A DNA stretch of 64,000 nucleotides from Candidatus Gastranaerophilales bacterium (GCA_900766355.1 CAAFVD010000034.1:1-64000), one strand, 5' to 3'. Shown: positions 42,898 to 51,968, numbered from the stretch's first letter. The notes: generated by a model from the letters alone, not told the origin. A program made the numbers and translations.

Positions 42898-44262
42898 TTA
42901 ATATCTTGCAAGATACTTATCAATTTCCCATTGAGTAACACAAGTTCTGTAATCGTCCCATTCTTTTTCTTTCGCTAGAATAAACTCGTTCATAATATGT
43001 TGTCCCAATGCTGCATTTGCTACCAATGATTTGTTCATCAAATCAACAGCTTCAATCAACGTACCTGGCAAAGAATCAATTTTTTGTCTTTTACGTTCTT
43101 TATTTGTCAATTTATAAATATTGCTTTCTACAGGTGCTGGCGGTTCAATTTTATTTCTTATACCATCCAAACAAGCTTCCAAAATTGTTGCAAATGCTAA
43201 ATATGGGTTACAAGCAGGGTCTGGAGAACGTAACTCAACTCTTGTTGCAACTCCACGTTTTGCAGGAACTCTTAACAACGCACTTCTGTTTGCTAATGAC
43301 CATGCTAAATATACTGGAGCTTCATACCCTGGAACAAGTCTTTTATAACTATTTACTGTTGGGTTTAAAATTGCAGTTATACTCTTAACGTGTTTTAACA
43401 AACCACCAATTGCATATTTTGCAGTATCTGAAAGTTGATATTCAGCATTTTCATCATAAAACGCATTTTTTCCATCTTTAAACAAAGAGATATTACAGTG
43501 CATACCTGAACCATTGATACCATAAATTGGTTTTGGCATAAATGTAGCATGCAAATCATGCAAAGCAGCGATTGCTTTTACAACAACTTTAAATGTAGCA
43601 ACATTATCAGCAGTTGTTAGAATATCAGCATATTTAAAATCTACTTCGTGTTGACCGTCAGCAACTTCGTGGTGAGAAGCCTCGATATCAAAGTTCATTT
43701 CTTGTAATGTATTAACGATATCAGAACGAACATCTTCTCCTAAATCTTCTGGCCCTACATCATAGTAACCTGCATTATCCATTGTTGATGTTGTTATATC
43801 ACCATTTTCATCTTTTGAGAATAAGAAGAACTCAGCTTCTGGTCCCATGTTCATTGTGAAACCTAATTTTTTTGCTTCATTCATCAATCTTTTCAAATTA
43901 CATCTTGGACAACCTTCAAATGGAGTTCCATCTGCATTATAAATATCACAAATAATTCTTGCTGATTCATAACCTTCCATATCTCTCCAAGGAAGAATTT
44001 CAAAAGTGTTTTTATCAGGATAGAAAAACATATCTGATGTTTCAATACTTCTGAACCCTTTAATTGATGAACCATCAAGCATAATTTCATTTGCTAAAAT
44101 CTTATCAATATGACTAGCTGGAATTGAAATATTTTTAACTTGTCCGTTTATATCAACAAACTGAAGTTTTATGAAACGAACATTTCTCTCTTTTATAATC
44201 TGTTTTATATCATCTGCACTAAGCTCTTTTCCATCTAATCTTTTATACGTAAAATCGCTCAT
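42898..44262 (-). CDS. glnA: Type I glutamine synthetase
   Basis: Joins ammonia to glutamate with ATP. A 454-residue GSI. Visible features are the N-terminal beta-Grasp DINGQVKNISIP, the MLDGSSIKGF loop, AEFFLF, the ATP-site HHEVADGQHEVDFKY, FMPKPIYGINGSGMHCN, and VELRSPDPACNPYLAFA. The usual GSI-beta adenylylation segment NLYDLPPEE is replaced by IYKLTNKERKRQKIDSLPGT, so control by adenylylation is unlikely; this fits GSI-alpha-like or cyanobacterial enzymes. I start it at ATG 44262 with GGAGGG upstream; a TTG at 44277 is unlikely. No NtcA-type site was evident upstream. Confidence 0.96.
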   Translation of the reverse strand: MSDFTYKRLDGKELSADDIKQIIKERNVRFIKLQFVDINGQVKNISIPASHIDKILANEIMLDGSSIKGFRSIETSDMFFYPDKNTFEILPWRDMEGYESARIICDIYNADGTPFEGCPRCNLKRLMNEAKKLGFTMNMGPEAEFFLFSKDENGDITTSTMDNAGYYDVGPEDLGEDVRSDIVNTLQEMNFDIEASHHEVADGQHEVDFKYADILTTADNVATFKVVVKAIAALHDLHATFMPKPIYGINGSGMHCNISLFKDGKNAFYDENAEYQLSDTAKYAIGGLLKHVKSITAILNPTVNSYKRLVPGYEAPVYLAWSLANRSALLRVPAKRGVATRVELRSPDPACNPYLAFATILEACLDGIRNKIEPPAPVESNIYKLTNKERKRQKIDSLPGTLIEAVDLMNKSLVANAALGQHIMNEFILAKEKEWDDYRTCVTQWEIDKYLARY

Positions 44263-44573
44263 AAACCCTCCATTCAAAATTCTTATTTAATATATGAAAC
44301 TTTTTACGTTTTTTATTAAAGTACATATTTCCTTAACGGTCAATATCTTTCATATTAAGATTAAGTAAAGATAGGTTTTTATAGGATTTTTAAATCTGCA
44401 AATTTTTTCAAAAATCAATTAATTTTTTACAATTTTGAAAGAATTTTCTCAAAAAATCAAAAAAATTATAATAAAAATTTATAAAATATTAATTTTGTTT
44501 TTCAAAAAACTAAATTTTTAAAAAATTTTTATTTTTTAAGAAATATTAATATTTATCAAATATAATTAGAGTT
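44263..44573. other. AT-rich divergent spacer glnA / DegT-like gene
   Basis: About 310 nt of almost pure A/T between two divergent starts. It contains the glnA ribosome site (GGAGGG), the TATAAT at 44561 and T/A tracts suited to DNA bending. I see no gene or clear operator. Confidence 0.5.
44561..44573 (+). promoter_or_regulatory. -10 box, leaderless geometry
   Basis: TATAAT at 44561-44566, a 7-nt gap, and ATG at 44574. Confidence 0.65.
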
Positions 44574-45329
44574 ATGAGCGAATTTTATACTAAAAAATTA
44601 AACTGCGGAAGAAATTCTCTAAGATTTATTATTAGAACATATAACATCAAAGAAATTTTTATACCATATTACACTTGTCCATCTGTTTGGCAAGCTATTA
44701 AACGAGAAAAATGTAAAATCAATTTTTATCATATTGATAAAAATTTCCTACCAACAATTGAATTTCCTATAGACAGTTACATTTTATACACAAATTATTT
44801 TGGAATAAACGGAAGAAATGTTATTACACTCACAAATAAATATAAGAACCTAATAATTGATAATGCACACGCATTTTTTATGCCACAAATTGGACTCGCT
44901 GGCTTCAATTCTATAAGAAAATTCCTTCCAACACCTGATGGAAGCATTGTTTATACAACAAAAGAAAATAAAACGATTTATTCCCCTGATGAATCATATA
45001 AAAACCTAACAAACACCGATTTTAGAAACAGAAATTTTGATATATCTGAAGATATAAAAGCCATATCAAACAAAACGATTGAACTACTAAACAATATTAA
45101 TATTACTTTGAATAAAGCCTATCGCATTGAAAAATTTTATGAACTAGATAGAAAATATCACAGTACAAACCTATTAAAATTTTCACTATACGAATACGAT
45201 GTTCCTTATGTATATCCTTATTTATCAGAAAATAATATCGATATCCCGTACGAAACATTTTGGACACCACAACCTATAACCTCAACAGAAGGCTATTTCC
45301 AAAGATATTTAAAAGGAATACTATTATAA
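44574..45329 (+). CDS. Short DegT/DnrJ-like PLP-dependent protein
   Basis: A 251-residue protein that resembles the first two-thirds of DegT/DnrJ/EryC1 sugar aminotransferases: CGRNSLRFIIRTYNIKEI with IPYYTCPSVWQAI (the substrate-side start), YTNYFGING, LIIDNAHAFF with the cofactor-contacting Asp, and FNSIRKFLPTPDGSIV, where the Lys of RKFLP is the likely Schiff-base residue. It is ~100 residues shorter than usual, and the C-terminal small domain is reduced. It may be an active small variant or one that needs a partner. It would supply amino-sugars to the surface glycan. It is transcribed alone, with a leaderless-type promoter. Confidence 0.65.
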   Translation: MSEFYTKKLNCGRNSLRFIIRTYNIKEIFIPYYTCPSVWQAIKREKCKINFYHIDKNFLPTIEFPIDSYILYTNYFGINGRNVITLTNKYKNLIIDNAHAFFMPQIGLAGFNSIRKFLPTPDGSIVYTTKENKTIYSPDESYKNLTNTDFRNRNFDISEDIKAISNKTIELLNNINITLNKAYRIEKFYELDRKYHSTNLLKFSLYEYDVPYVYPYLSENNIDIPYETFWTPQPITSTEGYFQRYLKGILL

Positions 45330-45381
45330 AACGAACTTGTCTAACATAATATTTAATTTCAAATCGTTTTAAATTTTCATA

Positions 45382-46728
45382 TTACGCAACTACATCAGAC
45401 AATGCATCAACTATAATAGGGTCCCATTTAGTCCCTGCTTCTTGACGCATGATTGCTAGTGCTTCTTCTTTAGACATAGCTTTTCTATAAGCTCTATCAG
45501 ATGTCATAGCACAATAAGCATCAGCAACTGCAATAATTCTAGAACCTAAAGGTATAGACATTCTTTTCAAACCTTCTGGTTCACCAGAACCGTCATAGCG
45601 TTCTTTTTGATAACAAATATAAGGAACAACTTCTGACATGAAATTTATATTCATTAATAAATTAACACCTACGTTTGAATAGTTTTTAAGCTTATCCCAG
45701 TCTTCTTTGCTCAACTTACCTTTTGTTGCAAAAAGTTCTTCTGGCAAAGTAATTTTACCAATATTTTGCAATAAACCTGCATAATATATAAGGTCTTTTG
45801 TTTTTTCGTTCAAGCCCATTTCTGCAGATATACGTTTTGCCATTTCTGCGGTATTTCTTGAATGAGAAACACTATACTGACCTTTGATATCAACTGCTGT
45901 TGCAAGAGATTTTACAAAAGCTTCTTGAGTATCACCCAAATCACCAATTAACGCAGTTAATTCAGCTCTCATGTGTCTTAAATCTGTAGCATCTGCATCA
46001 GGATTATCAATTAGTGCATTTGTATCATTAATTGTTTTTTGTAGCGAAATTGAAGTACCAAACAATCTTGACATGTTTTCAATCAATTCTACAAATTCTT
46101 TTCGATAAGGTTTTTCTTTATAAGATTCAAGCACAAAAACCCCAACAACATTTGCATTATTATGCATAGGTATTGCTGCAAAAAGTTTTACATTCTTTTC
46201 TTTTAATTCAGCAAATCCGTCATCTGGATTTGTAATGGTAACTGTCTGAATTTTTTCATAGCATTCTGTTACAGGATTTTTTTCATCTAAATTATAGCCT
46301 ATATTTTTTGAATATATAGTGTCTTCAACTTCAAGAGATGAACCTGCAAAAACCAAATCTTTATCTGCATTTTCTAATCCACATGCAAAATCTTTTTTCA
46401 GGTAAACATGACAAATATCAACTTCCAAAATTTGAGCCATTGTTTTTGCAATAGAATTGTATATTATATAATCATCTTTTGAACTAAATCCGATTACACT
46501 AAGAGTCTTATTCATAGAATAAACTGAAATAAGTTCACTAAGCTGATTCTTTAATTTAGCGGTTTTATTTTTTTCACTACTTCCGATTTTCTTTGCTAAA
46601 TCCTCAGAAATAAGATTTTCAGAAATAAAATCACCTAAATTTAACGCAAAAATTTCCTCTAGTGGGTCACCATCAACTAAATCAACTGAACGTCCGAATA
46701 GTGAAGCTCCTAAATTTTCTTCTGCCAT
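45382..46728 (-). CDS. GAF plus degenerate HD-GYP domain protein
   Basis: A 448-residue protein. A GAF-like sensor domain fills residues ~75-235 and an HD-GYP domain ~265-445. HD-GYP enzymes degrade c-di-GMP, but here the catalytic residues are mostly gone. The HD pair reads Gln321-Asn322 (GLLQNIGKI), the HHE block is YQKE (373-376), GYP is GEP (382-384), and the metal His of the following helix is missing (NYSNVGVNLL). Only His289 (HSRNTAEMA) and the DAYCAMTSDRAYR segment remain. I infer a non-catalytic c-di-GMP receptor or scaffold. The ATG has AAGAAGGT upstream. It is divergent from the regulator at 46947. Confidence 0.85.
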   Translation of the reverse strand: MAEENLGASLFGRSVDLVDGDPLEEIFALNLGDFISENLISEDLAKKIGSSEKNKTAKLKNQLSELISVYSMNKTLSVIGFSSKDDYIIYNSIAKTMAQILEVDICHVYLKKDFACGLENADKDLVFAGSSLEVEDTIYSKNIGYNLDEKNPVTECYEKIQTVTITNPDDGFAELKEKNVKLFAAIPMHNNANVVGVFVLESYKEKPYRKEFVELIENMSRLFGTSISLQKTINDTNALIDNPDADATDLRHMRAELTALIGDLGDTQEAFVKSLATAVDIKGQYSVSHSRNTAEMAKRISAEMGLNEKTKDLIYYAGLLQNIGKITLPEELFATKGKLSKEDWDKLKNYSNVGVNLLMNINFMSEVVPYICYQKERYDGSGEPEGLKRMSIPLGSRIIAVADAYCAMTSDRAYRKAMSKEEALAIMRQEAGTKWDPIIVDALSDVVA

Positions 46729-46897
46729 ATATTTTTACCTTCTTATAATATTTTTGACTTGCATTATGTATTACGGCACAAATTTTAAAAACTTTGATAA
46801 TTTTTACAAAAATTATACTTTTGTTATAGAAGGTTACAACTTTGGTTGGAAATATTAATTATTTTAATATCTATTTTGTAAAAAAACGTAATAAACT

Positions 46898-46927
46898 TTG
46901 TTTGTTTTTATATTTATAGTATACTAT
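46898..46927 (+). promoter_or_regulatory. Promoter with overlapping palindromic operator
   Basis: TTGTTT at 46898-46903, 16 bp, TATACT at 46920-46925. The -10 box lies inside the perfect 12-bp palindrome ATAGTATACTAT (46916-46927). A regulator bound there would block the promoter; the GntR-type protein encoded just downstream is the obvious candidate. Confidence 0.55.
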
Positions 46928-46946
46928 TAAAAAATGGAAGGTTAAT

Positions 46947-48044
46947 ATGAATCATACAAATTGCTCTAATAATAAACTAACTAAGTTATCTGTTTCAGAC
47001 ATTACAAGCCCTTTGCCTAATTTAAAAAACACAATAAAAACGGATACTATTGCTAATTGGTTAATAAGTTGGCTTGAATCAAACAATATAGAAGGAGCTT
47101 TACTACCAACAAAAGCTGAATTTGCTTATGCTCTTGGAGTAAGTCTTGGAACTATTCAAAATGTTTTTAAAATATTAGAGAACAAAAACTATATTTTTCT
47201 AAAGCAAAAAGTTGGAGCAATAATTACAAACAAAAACAACACCGACTATAGAAAACAAACCTCCAAATCAGATATCGCAGTAGGTGTTATAAAAGATTAC
47301 ATTACAAATTCTAACCTTGAAGTTGGAGAAAAATTTATCTCATCAAGACAAATTTCTTCAATGACAAAAATACCGCTTAATACAGTAAGAGTTGCTATTA
47401 ACAAATTAGTATCAGAAGGAATTTTAAAATCAGAAGAAAACGGTATTGTGTTAGCAAACAAATCTTATAAAACAAATAAATCACATAATACAGAAACTCT
47501 TGTTGAAAAAGTTAAAAAGGATTTAAAAAAATACGTTTCAGAAAACTATAAAATTGGAGAAAAACTACCAACAAATGTTATTCTTGCAAAAAAATTAAAT
47601 GTTAGCGTAAAAACTGTACATAACGCAATAAAACTTTTGGAAAAAGAAAACATGCTTCTATGTCGTAGAGGGACTTATGGAACTATCGTAACAAATACCT
47701 CTATGAATTCAGCTTTTGAACCAAAACGTGAGATGTCAATTTTTGCACCAGCTCAAGAAACAGCTTTTTATCACTACCAAAAAACTCAAAATAAAATAAA
47801 AAGGCTTATTTCTGAAAATTACAATATTGGTTCTAAACTTCCATCTATCAAAGAATTTTCTGAGCAAATGGACTTAAGCCCTAATACAATTAGAAAAGCT
47901 CTTAATAGCCTTGCAAAAGAAGGTATTCTTAGATTTTCTCGAGGTAGATACGGTGGAACTTTTGTCATCGACATGCCAGATATTGAGGAACAAACATTCA
48001 GATGGCTTGCAGTTAATCCGAAATATGCAGAAAGTATTAATTAA
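46947..48044 (+). CDS. Regulator built from four tandem GntR-type winged-helix domains
   Basis: A 365-residue protein with no effector domain. Four GntR-like winged helices follow one another: residues ~33-95 (TKAEFAYALGVSLGTIQNVF), ~108-171 (SRQISSMTKIPLNTVRVAIN), ~183-250 (VILAKKLNVSVKTVHNAIKL) and ~272-343 (IKEFSEQMDLSPNTIRKALN). Repeats 3 and 4 also carry typical wings (RRGTYGTIV and SRGRYGGTF). GntR proteins normally have one such domain followed by a ligand domain. A four-domain array could bind long or repeated operators. The palindrome at 46916 suggests autoregulation. The start has GGAAGGTT upstream. Confidence 0.9.
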   Translation: MNHTNCSNNKLTKLSVSDITSPLPNLKNTIKTDTIANWLISWLESNNIEGALLPTKAEFAYALGVSLGTIQNVFKILENKNYIFLKQKVGAIITNKNNTDYRKQTSKSDIAVGVIKDYITNSNLEVGEKFISSRQISSMTKIPLNTVRVAINKLVSEGILKSEENGIVLANKSYKTNKSHNTETLVEKVKKDLKKYVSENYKIGEKLPTNVILAKKLNVSVKTVHNAIKLLEKENMLLCRRGTYGTIVTNTSMNSAFEPKREMSIFAPAQETAFYHYQKTQNKIKRLISENYNIGSKLPSIKEFSEQMDLSPNTIRKALNSLAKEGILRFSRGRYGGTFVIDMPDIEEQTFRWLAVNPKYAESIN

Positions 48045-48048
48045 TCAA

Positions 48049-49275
48049 CTAAAAGAACATTTGCATAGCATTCGGTAATGATGCTGTATATTTTGGATTT
48101 GAAGGTTGCAACCTTGAACTATATGTCACATGGTCATTATCAACAGATATCCATTCTCCATTTTTGACCGCATCATCAAACCCTTCTGTGGTATGTAAGT
48201 CTTCGTTTGAATCTCTATCTAGAAGAAAATAATTTTTATCCCCAACTGTATCATTATAAGTTAAACCCAAAGCTCCGAAATCAGGAATATGCTTTGCTAT
48301 AGTATCCATATCGCTCTTTGCAACAGAATGTGAAATTGGTGTATGTTCAATATATTTATATACTGATAAGTTTCTATCATGGTTATAATAACAAAGTGGT
48401 GCAGAATTTCGACTTCTGTTCGTTGTCAAATAAGTATCTATTTTTGCCAATGTACCTAAAGAAAAAGGTGCATCTAAACTTCGTCTTTCTGGGTCAGCCA
48501 TTTTTATTACATATTTTTTATGTTCTGGAGTAAATACCCCAAACACGTTTTTATCAGATTTTCCCTCTGTGAAAAACTGAAACTCATAATTTCTATTATC
48601 AAGTTTTAAACTACTAATATCTTTAGAAAGCTTCACACCTTTTTCCATATATGGTTGCAAATAATCTGCTATTTGGAACAAATGATTGTTTGGGAATTCT
48701 TTCGGAATTGAACCAATTTCTAGAGAATCATTTCCTTTAAGATTTCTATGTTTTTCTATTAACTTGTCCCCTTTCCAATCAGGACGAACTCTTAACAATT
48801 CTGATAACGTATGTGAATTTTCATACTTCGTCTCTAAGTATTTATCATAAGCTTTTCTATATGGGCTTGTTGGAATAAACGGTATTATATTTTGAGAACA
48901 AGCACCAACTTTATCAGACAATTTTTTTGTTATTTTACTTGTATTTCTTGGTTGTCTTACAACACTATCTATAAATTGATAACTTCTATCATCAGTATTT
49001 AAAATAGCACCTAAAAAACCGTCCATAGAATCTTTGTCATCATCTATCTTTAAAAAAGCATCAATAGCAGGTGTATGGTCATTGTTGATATACCAATTGT
49101 ATTCTTCGTAAAGTTGATTTAAAGTTTTTGACCTAAAATTAAGTCCCTTTGATGCGATTATACTTTCAGAAGGTGCTGAAACGAATTTATTATTATATGT
49201 TTTTGTTTCTTTCGGTTGATTTGATTTTGTATTTAAAGCATAAGTCAAACCGTATGTTTGATTATTTATTCTCAT
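48049..49275 (-). CDS. Kinase-fold-like protein with polar N-terminal leader (effector-like)
   Basis: A 408-residue protein. The N-terminal ~44 residues are polar (Asn/Ser/Lys/Thr) and end at GLNFRS (44-49), like the leaders at 25654 and 32711. The C-terminal half reads like a degenerate kinase or aminoglycoside-phosphotransferase fold: KYVIKMADPE (possible ATP-binding Lys), LSVYKYIEH (hinge-like), and YNDTVGDKNYFLLDRDSNED followed by ISVDNDHV (possible catalytic-loop and metal Asp residues). The exact HxD and DFG motifs are missing. AAGGAT precedes the ATG, and a conserved AGCAAA-containing block lies upstream (49300-49321). A host- or neighbour-directed effector is possible but untested. 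Confidence 0.6.
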   Translation of the reverse strand: MRINNQTYGLTYALNTKSNQPKETKTYNNKFVSAPSESIIASKGLNFRSKTLNQLYEEYNWYINNDHTPAIDAFLKIDDDKDSMDGFLGAILNTDDRSYQFIDSVVRQPRNTSKITKKLSDKVGACSQNIIPFIPTSPYRKAYDKYLETKYENSHTLSELLRVRPDWKGDKLIEKHRNLKGNDSLEIGSIPKEFPNNHLFQIADYLQPYMEKGVKLSKDISSLKLDNRNYEFQFFTEGKSDKNVFGVFTPEHKKYVIKMADPERRSLDAPFSLGTLAKIDTYLTTNRSRNSAPLCYYNHDRNLSVYKYIEHTPISHSVAKSDMDTIAKHIPDFGALGLTYNDTVGDKNYFLLDRDSNEDLHTTEGFDDAVKNGEWISVDNDHVTYSSRLQPSNPKYTASLPNAMQMFF

Positions 49276-49396
49276 AATTGATATCCTTATCTATATAAGA
49301 CCTCTAAATATATTTTTTGCTTTTATTAAGTTTCAATGTAACATTTGTTTACTAAGACATTTGTTTAATGTACCCTTAATATAAAGAGAGGTTTTT

Positions 49397-49717
49397 ATGA
49401 CAGATTGTATTTTTTGTAAGATTATAAACGGTGACTTTAATACTAAATTTGTATATGAAGATGATGATGCCGTTGTATTTAATGATATTAATCCGAAAGC
49501 AAATATTCACATGCTGGTTGTTCCGAAACTGCATGTTGAGAGTTTGAACGAACTTGAAGATGTTGAGTTACTCGGCAGACTAATGAATATTGTCAGAAGG
49601 GTTACAAAACAAGAAGGTATCAAATCATATAGAACCGTTATTAATACAGGAAAAGAAGCCGGACAGGAAGTTTTCCATTTACATATACACATTTTATCAG
49701 GAGATATTAAATTATGA
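49397..49717 (+). CDS. HIT-family nucleotide hydrolase
   Basis: A 106-residue histidine-triad protein (Hint/HinT branch), which hydrolyses nucleoside phosphoramidates or dinucleotides. It has the zinc-like start DCIFCKIINGD, the substrate segment FNDINPKANIHMLVVPKLH, and the catalytic HLHIHIL triad. GAGAGGT lies upstream of the ATG. Its last codon overlaps the speE start (ATGA), so they are translationally coupled. Confidence 0.95.
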   Translation: MTDCIFCKIINGDFNTKFVYEDDDAVVFNDINPKANIHMLVVPKLHVESLNELEDVELLGRLMNIVRRVTKQEGIKSYRTVINTGKEAGQEVFHLHIHILSGDIKL

Positions 49718-50553
49718 CAGAATTTTATCAAGAAATAACACCAGCTGGATTTGGTATAGCAATAAAAAAGAAAAATGTATTATTCTCAGATAAATCAGAG
49801 TTTCAAAAAGTAGAAGTAATTGAATCAGATAGTACACTTGGTAGATTTTTAACTCTTGATGATTTAATGATGTGTACCGAAGGGGACGAATATCATTACC
49901 ATGAAATGATTGCACATGTTCCTATGATGCACCACAAAGCACCAAAATCGGTTCTTGTTATTGGTGGTGGTGATGGAGGAACAGTTAGAGAAGTCTTGAA
50001 ACATAAAACAGTAGAAAAAGTTGTTTTATGCGAGATTGACGGTATGGTAATTGATGCTTGCAAAAAATATCTACCTAGTATGGCTTGTGAACTTGATAAC
50101 CCTAAAGTAGAAATAAAAGTTGAGGACGCAATCGAATTTATTAAAGATAAAACAAATGAATACGATGTTGTTCTTATAGATTCAACAGACCCAATGGGAC
50201 CTGGAGAAGGTTTATTTACAGAAGAATTCTACACAAACGTAAAAAAATCTTTAAAAGCTGGTGGTATATTAGCAGCTCAATCAGAATCTCCTGTTGTAAA
50301 CAAAGAAGAAATAAGCAAAATGTACAAACTTCTCAAAAAAGTTTTCCCTATTTGTTCAACATATACTTCAAATATTCCAACATACCCTGGTGGATATTGG
50401 GCTTGGGCTTTTTGTTCAGTTGATGTTGAACCTTTATCTTACTTTGCAGAAGATAGAGAAAATGATATTACAAAATCTTGCAAGATTTATAACAAAGATT
50501 ACCATTACGCAAGATTTGCCTTACCTAACTATTTGAAGGATATTACAAAGTAA
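49714..50553 (+). CDS. speE: Spermidine (polyamine) synthase
   Basis: Transfers an aminopropyl group from decarboxylated SAM to putrescine. A 279-residue enzyme with TLDDLMMCTEGDEYHYHEMI (substrate loop), VIGGGDGGTVREV (nucleotide-binding glycine loop), CEIDGMVID, VEDAIEFI and the catalytic IDSTDPMGPGEGLF. GGYWAWAFCS near the end is also family-typical. speD is not in the window. The gene overlaps the HIT gene by 4 nt, an arrangement I have no explanation for beyond convenience of expression. Confidence 0.95.
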   Translation: MTEFYQEITPAGFGIAIKKKNVLFSDKSEFQKVEVIESDSTLGRFLTLDDLMMCTEGDEYHYHEMIAHVPMMHHKAPKSVLVIGGGDGGTVREVLKHKTVEKVVLCEIDGMVIDACKKYLPSMACELDNPKVEIKVEDAIEFIKDKTNEYDVVLIDSTDPMGPGEGLFTEEFYTNVKKSLKAGGILAAQSESPVVNKEEISKMYKLLKKVFPICSTYTSNIPTYPGGYWAWAFCSVDVEPLSYFAEDRENDITKSCKIYNKDYHYARFALPNYLKDITK

Positions 50554-50560
50554 TTTGTAG

Positions 50561-50573
50561 TATAATATTTGCT
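50561..50573 (+). promoter_or_regulatory. -10 box, leaderless geometry
   Basis: TATAAT at 50561-50566, a 7-nt gap, and ATG at 50574. It starts the TPR-phosphoesterase-DJ-1 transcript. Confidence 0.65.
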
Positions 50574-51968
50574 ATGAAAAAATCAATAGTATTACTTTTA
50601 TTACTAGCTTTACTTGGTTCTCCAGTATTCGCAGATGAAGAAACTGACGATTGCCTTGATATTGCAAAGAATTTTTATGCTGCAGGAGATTTTGAGCAAG
50701 CAAAATATTATTTAAAACTAATATTAAAAAAACACCCAACTCATTATGGGGCAAATTGCTTGTTAATCAAAATGATGCCACCTGATGGATTTTTAAATAC
50801 TACAACTCTTGATAGCAAAATTATAATAAGACCTTCAAATACAAAAACTGGAATAAAATCATCTGACCAGTACAACGAACAAGGTCAAGAATATTATAAA
50901 AAAGCTGATTATGAAAAAGCAAAAGAAACTTTTTTATGTGCAATAAAATGTAATCCTAAAAACAGGTTTGCATATAACAATCTTGGCTTGACATATCTAA
51001 AACTTGATAACAAATCAAAAGCTGAGTCTGTGTTCAAAAAAGCAAACCAAATTCACCCAACTTTTACTGCACCATTTGATAACTATGCACAAGTTTTAAT
51101 CAATGATAATGATTACATAAAAGCTCGCAAATACTTAAATCTTGCCATTGAAAAGAACAATAAAGACTACTGTGCATATTATTTGTTAGGAGTATTGAAT
51201 AAAAAAGAAGGCAAATATCAAGATGCACTCAAGGTTTTGAATACAGCATCTCAAATAGCTCCTGAATTTGCATTAACATATATTCAGCAAGCAGATATTT
51301 ATTACCATACAAAAGACTATGCTTGGTCAAATTCTTCAATAGACCGATACATCGAGCTTTCACCAAAAGATGATTATTCATATTTTATGAAATACCGAAA
51401 TTATTTAGAGCTTAAAGATTATAATATGGCTCAAACATATATAATCAAGGCGATTATGATGAATAATTGTATTGACTACAGAATCGCATTAGCATCTGCA
51501 GAAACTTTACTAAAAAATCCAAAAGGTGCTATTGATGCTTTAAAAACAATTCCAAACCCATCAGGAGAAGTCTTAAACGAAATTGGACAAAATTATTTGG
51601 CACTAAAAGATAATGAAAAAGCTTTAAAATCTTTTCAAGATGCCTCAATAAAGCCTTATGCCCGTCCTATTTATTTTTATAATATTGCTTTAGTTTATAA
51701 AAATATGGGCGATATGGAGAATTATAATAAATTAATAAAAGCGTTAGACTCAATGAATCCGATAACAACGCAAGATTTTGTTGATTTAAGTGGAATATAT
51801 CTTGATTATGCAGGCAAAAATAAGGCTATTGCAATATTAGATAAAGGACTAAAACTATCGCCTAAAAACAAACAATTGCTAGATGCTAAAGTAAGAATAT
51901 ACAATGTAACATCTGATACACTAAACGAAAACAAAATTCGTCAAGAAATAAATAAGGTATGCAAATAA
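50574..51968 (+). CDS. Exported TPR protein
   Basis: A 464-residue protein with a signal peptide (MKKSIVLLLLLALLGSPVFA). Residues ~20-60 are one TPR, a short linker follows, and ~100-440 hold about eight more (AYNNLGLTYLKLDNKSKAES, CAYYLLGVLNKKEGKYQDAL, LNEIGQNYLALKDNEKALKS). Probably a periplasmic or envelope interaction platform. The phosphoesterase gene starts within its stop (TAATG), suggesting a joint function. Confidence 0.85.
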   Translation: MKKSIVLLLLLALLGSPVFADEETDDCLDIAKNFYAAGDFEQAKYYLKLILKKHPTHYGANCLLIKMMPPDGFLNTTTLDSKIIIRPSNTKTGIKSSDQYNEQGQEYYKKADYEKAKETFLCAIKCNPKNRFAYNNLGLTYLKLDNKSKAESVFKKANQIHPTFTAPFDNYAQVLINDNDYIKARKYLNLAIEKNNKDYCAYYLLGVLNKKEGKYQDALKVLNTASQIAPEFALTYIQQADIYYHTKDYAWSNSSIDRYIELSPKDDYSYFMKYRNYLELKDYNMAQTYIIKAIMMNNCIDYRIALASAETLLKNPKGAIDALKTIPNPSGEVLNEIGQNYLALKDNEKALKSFQDASIKPYARPIYFYNIALVYKNMGDMENYNKLIKALDSMNPITTQDFVDLSGIYLDYAGKNKAIAILDKGLKLSPKNKQLLDAKVRIYNVTSDTLNENKIRQEINKVCK

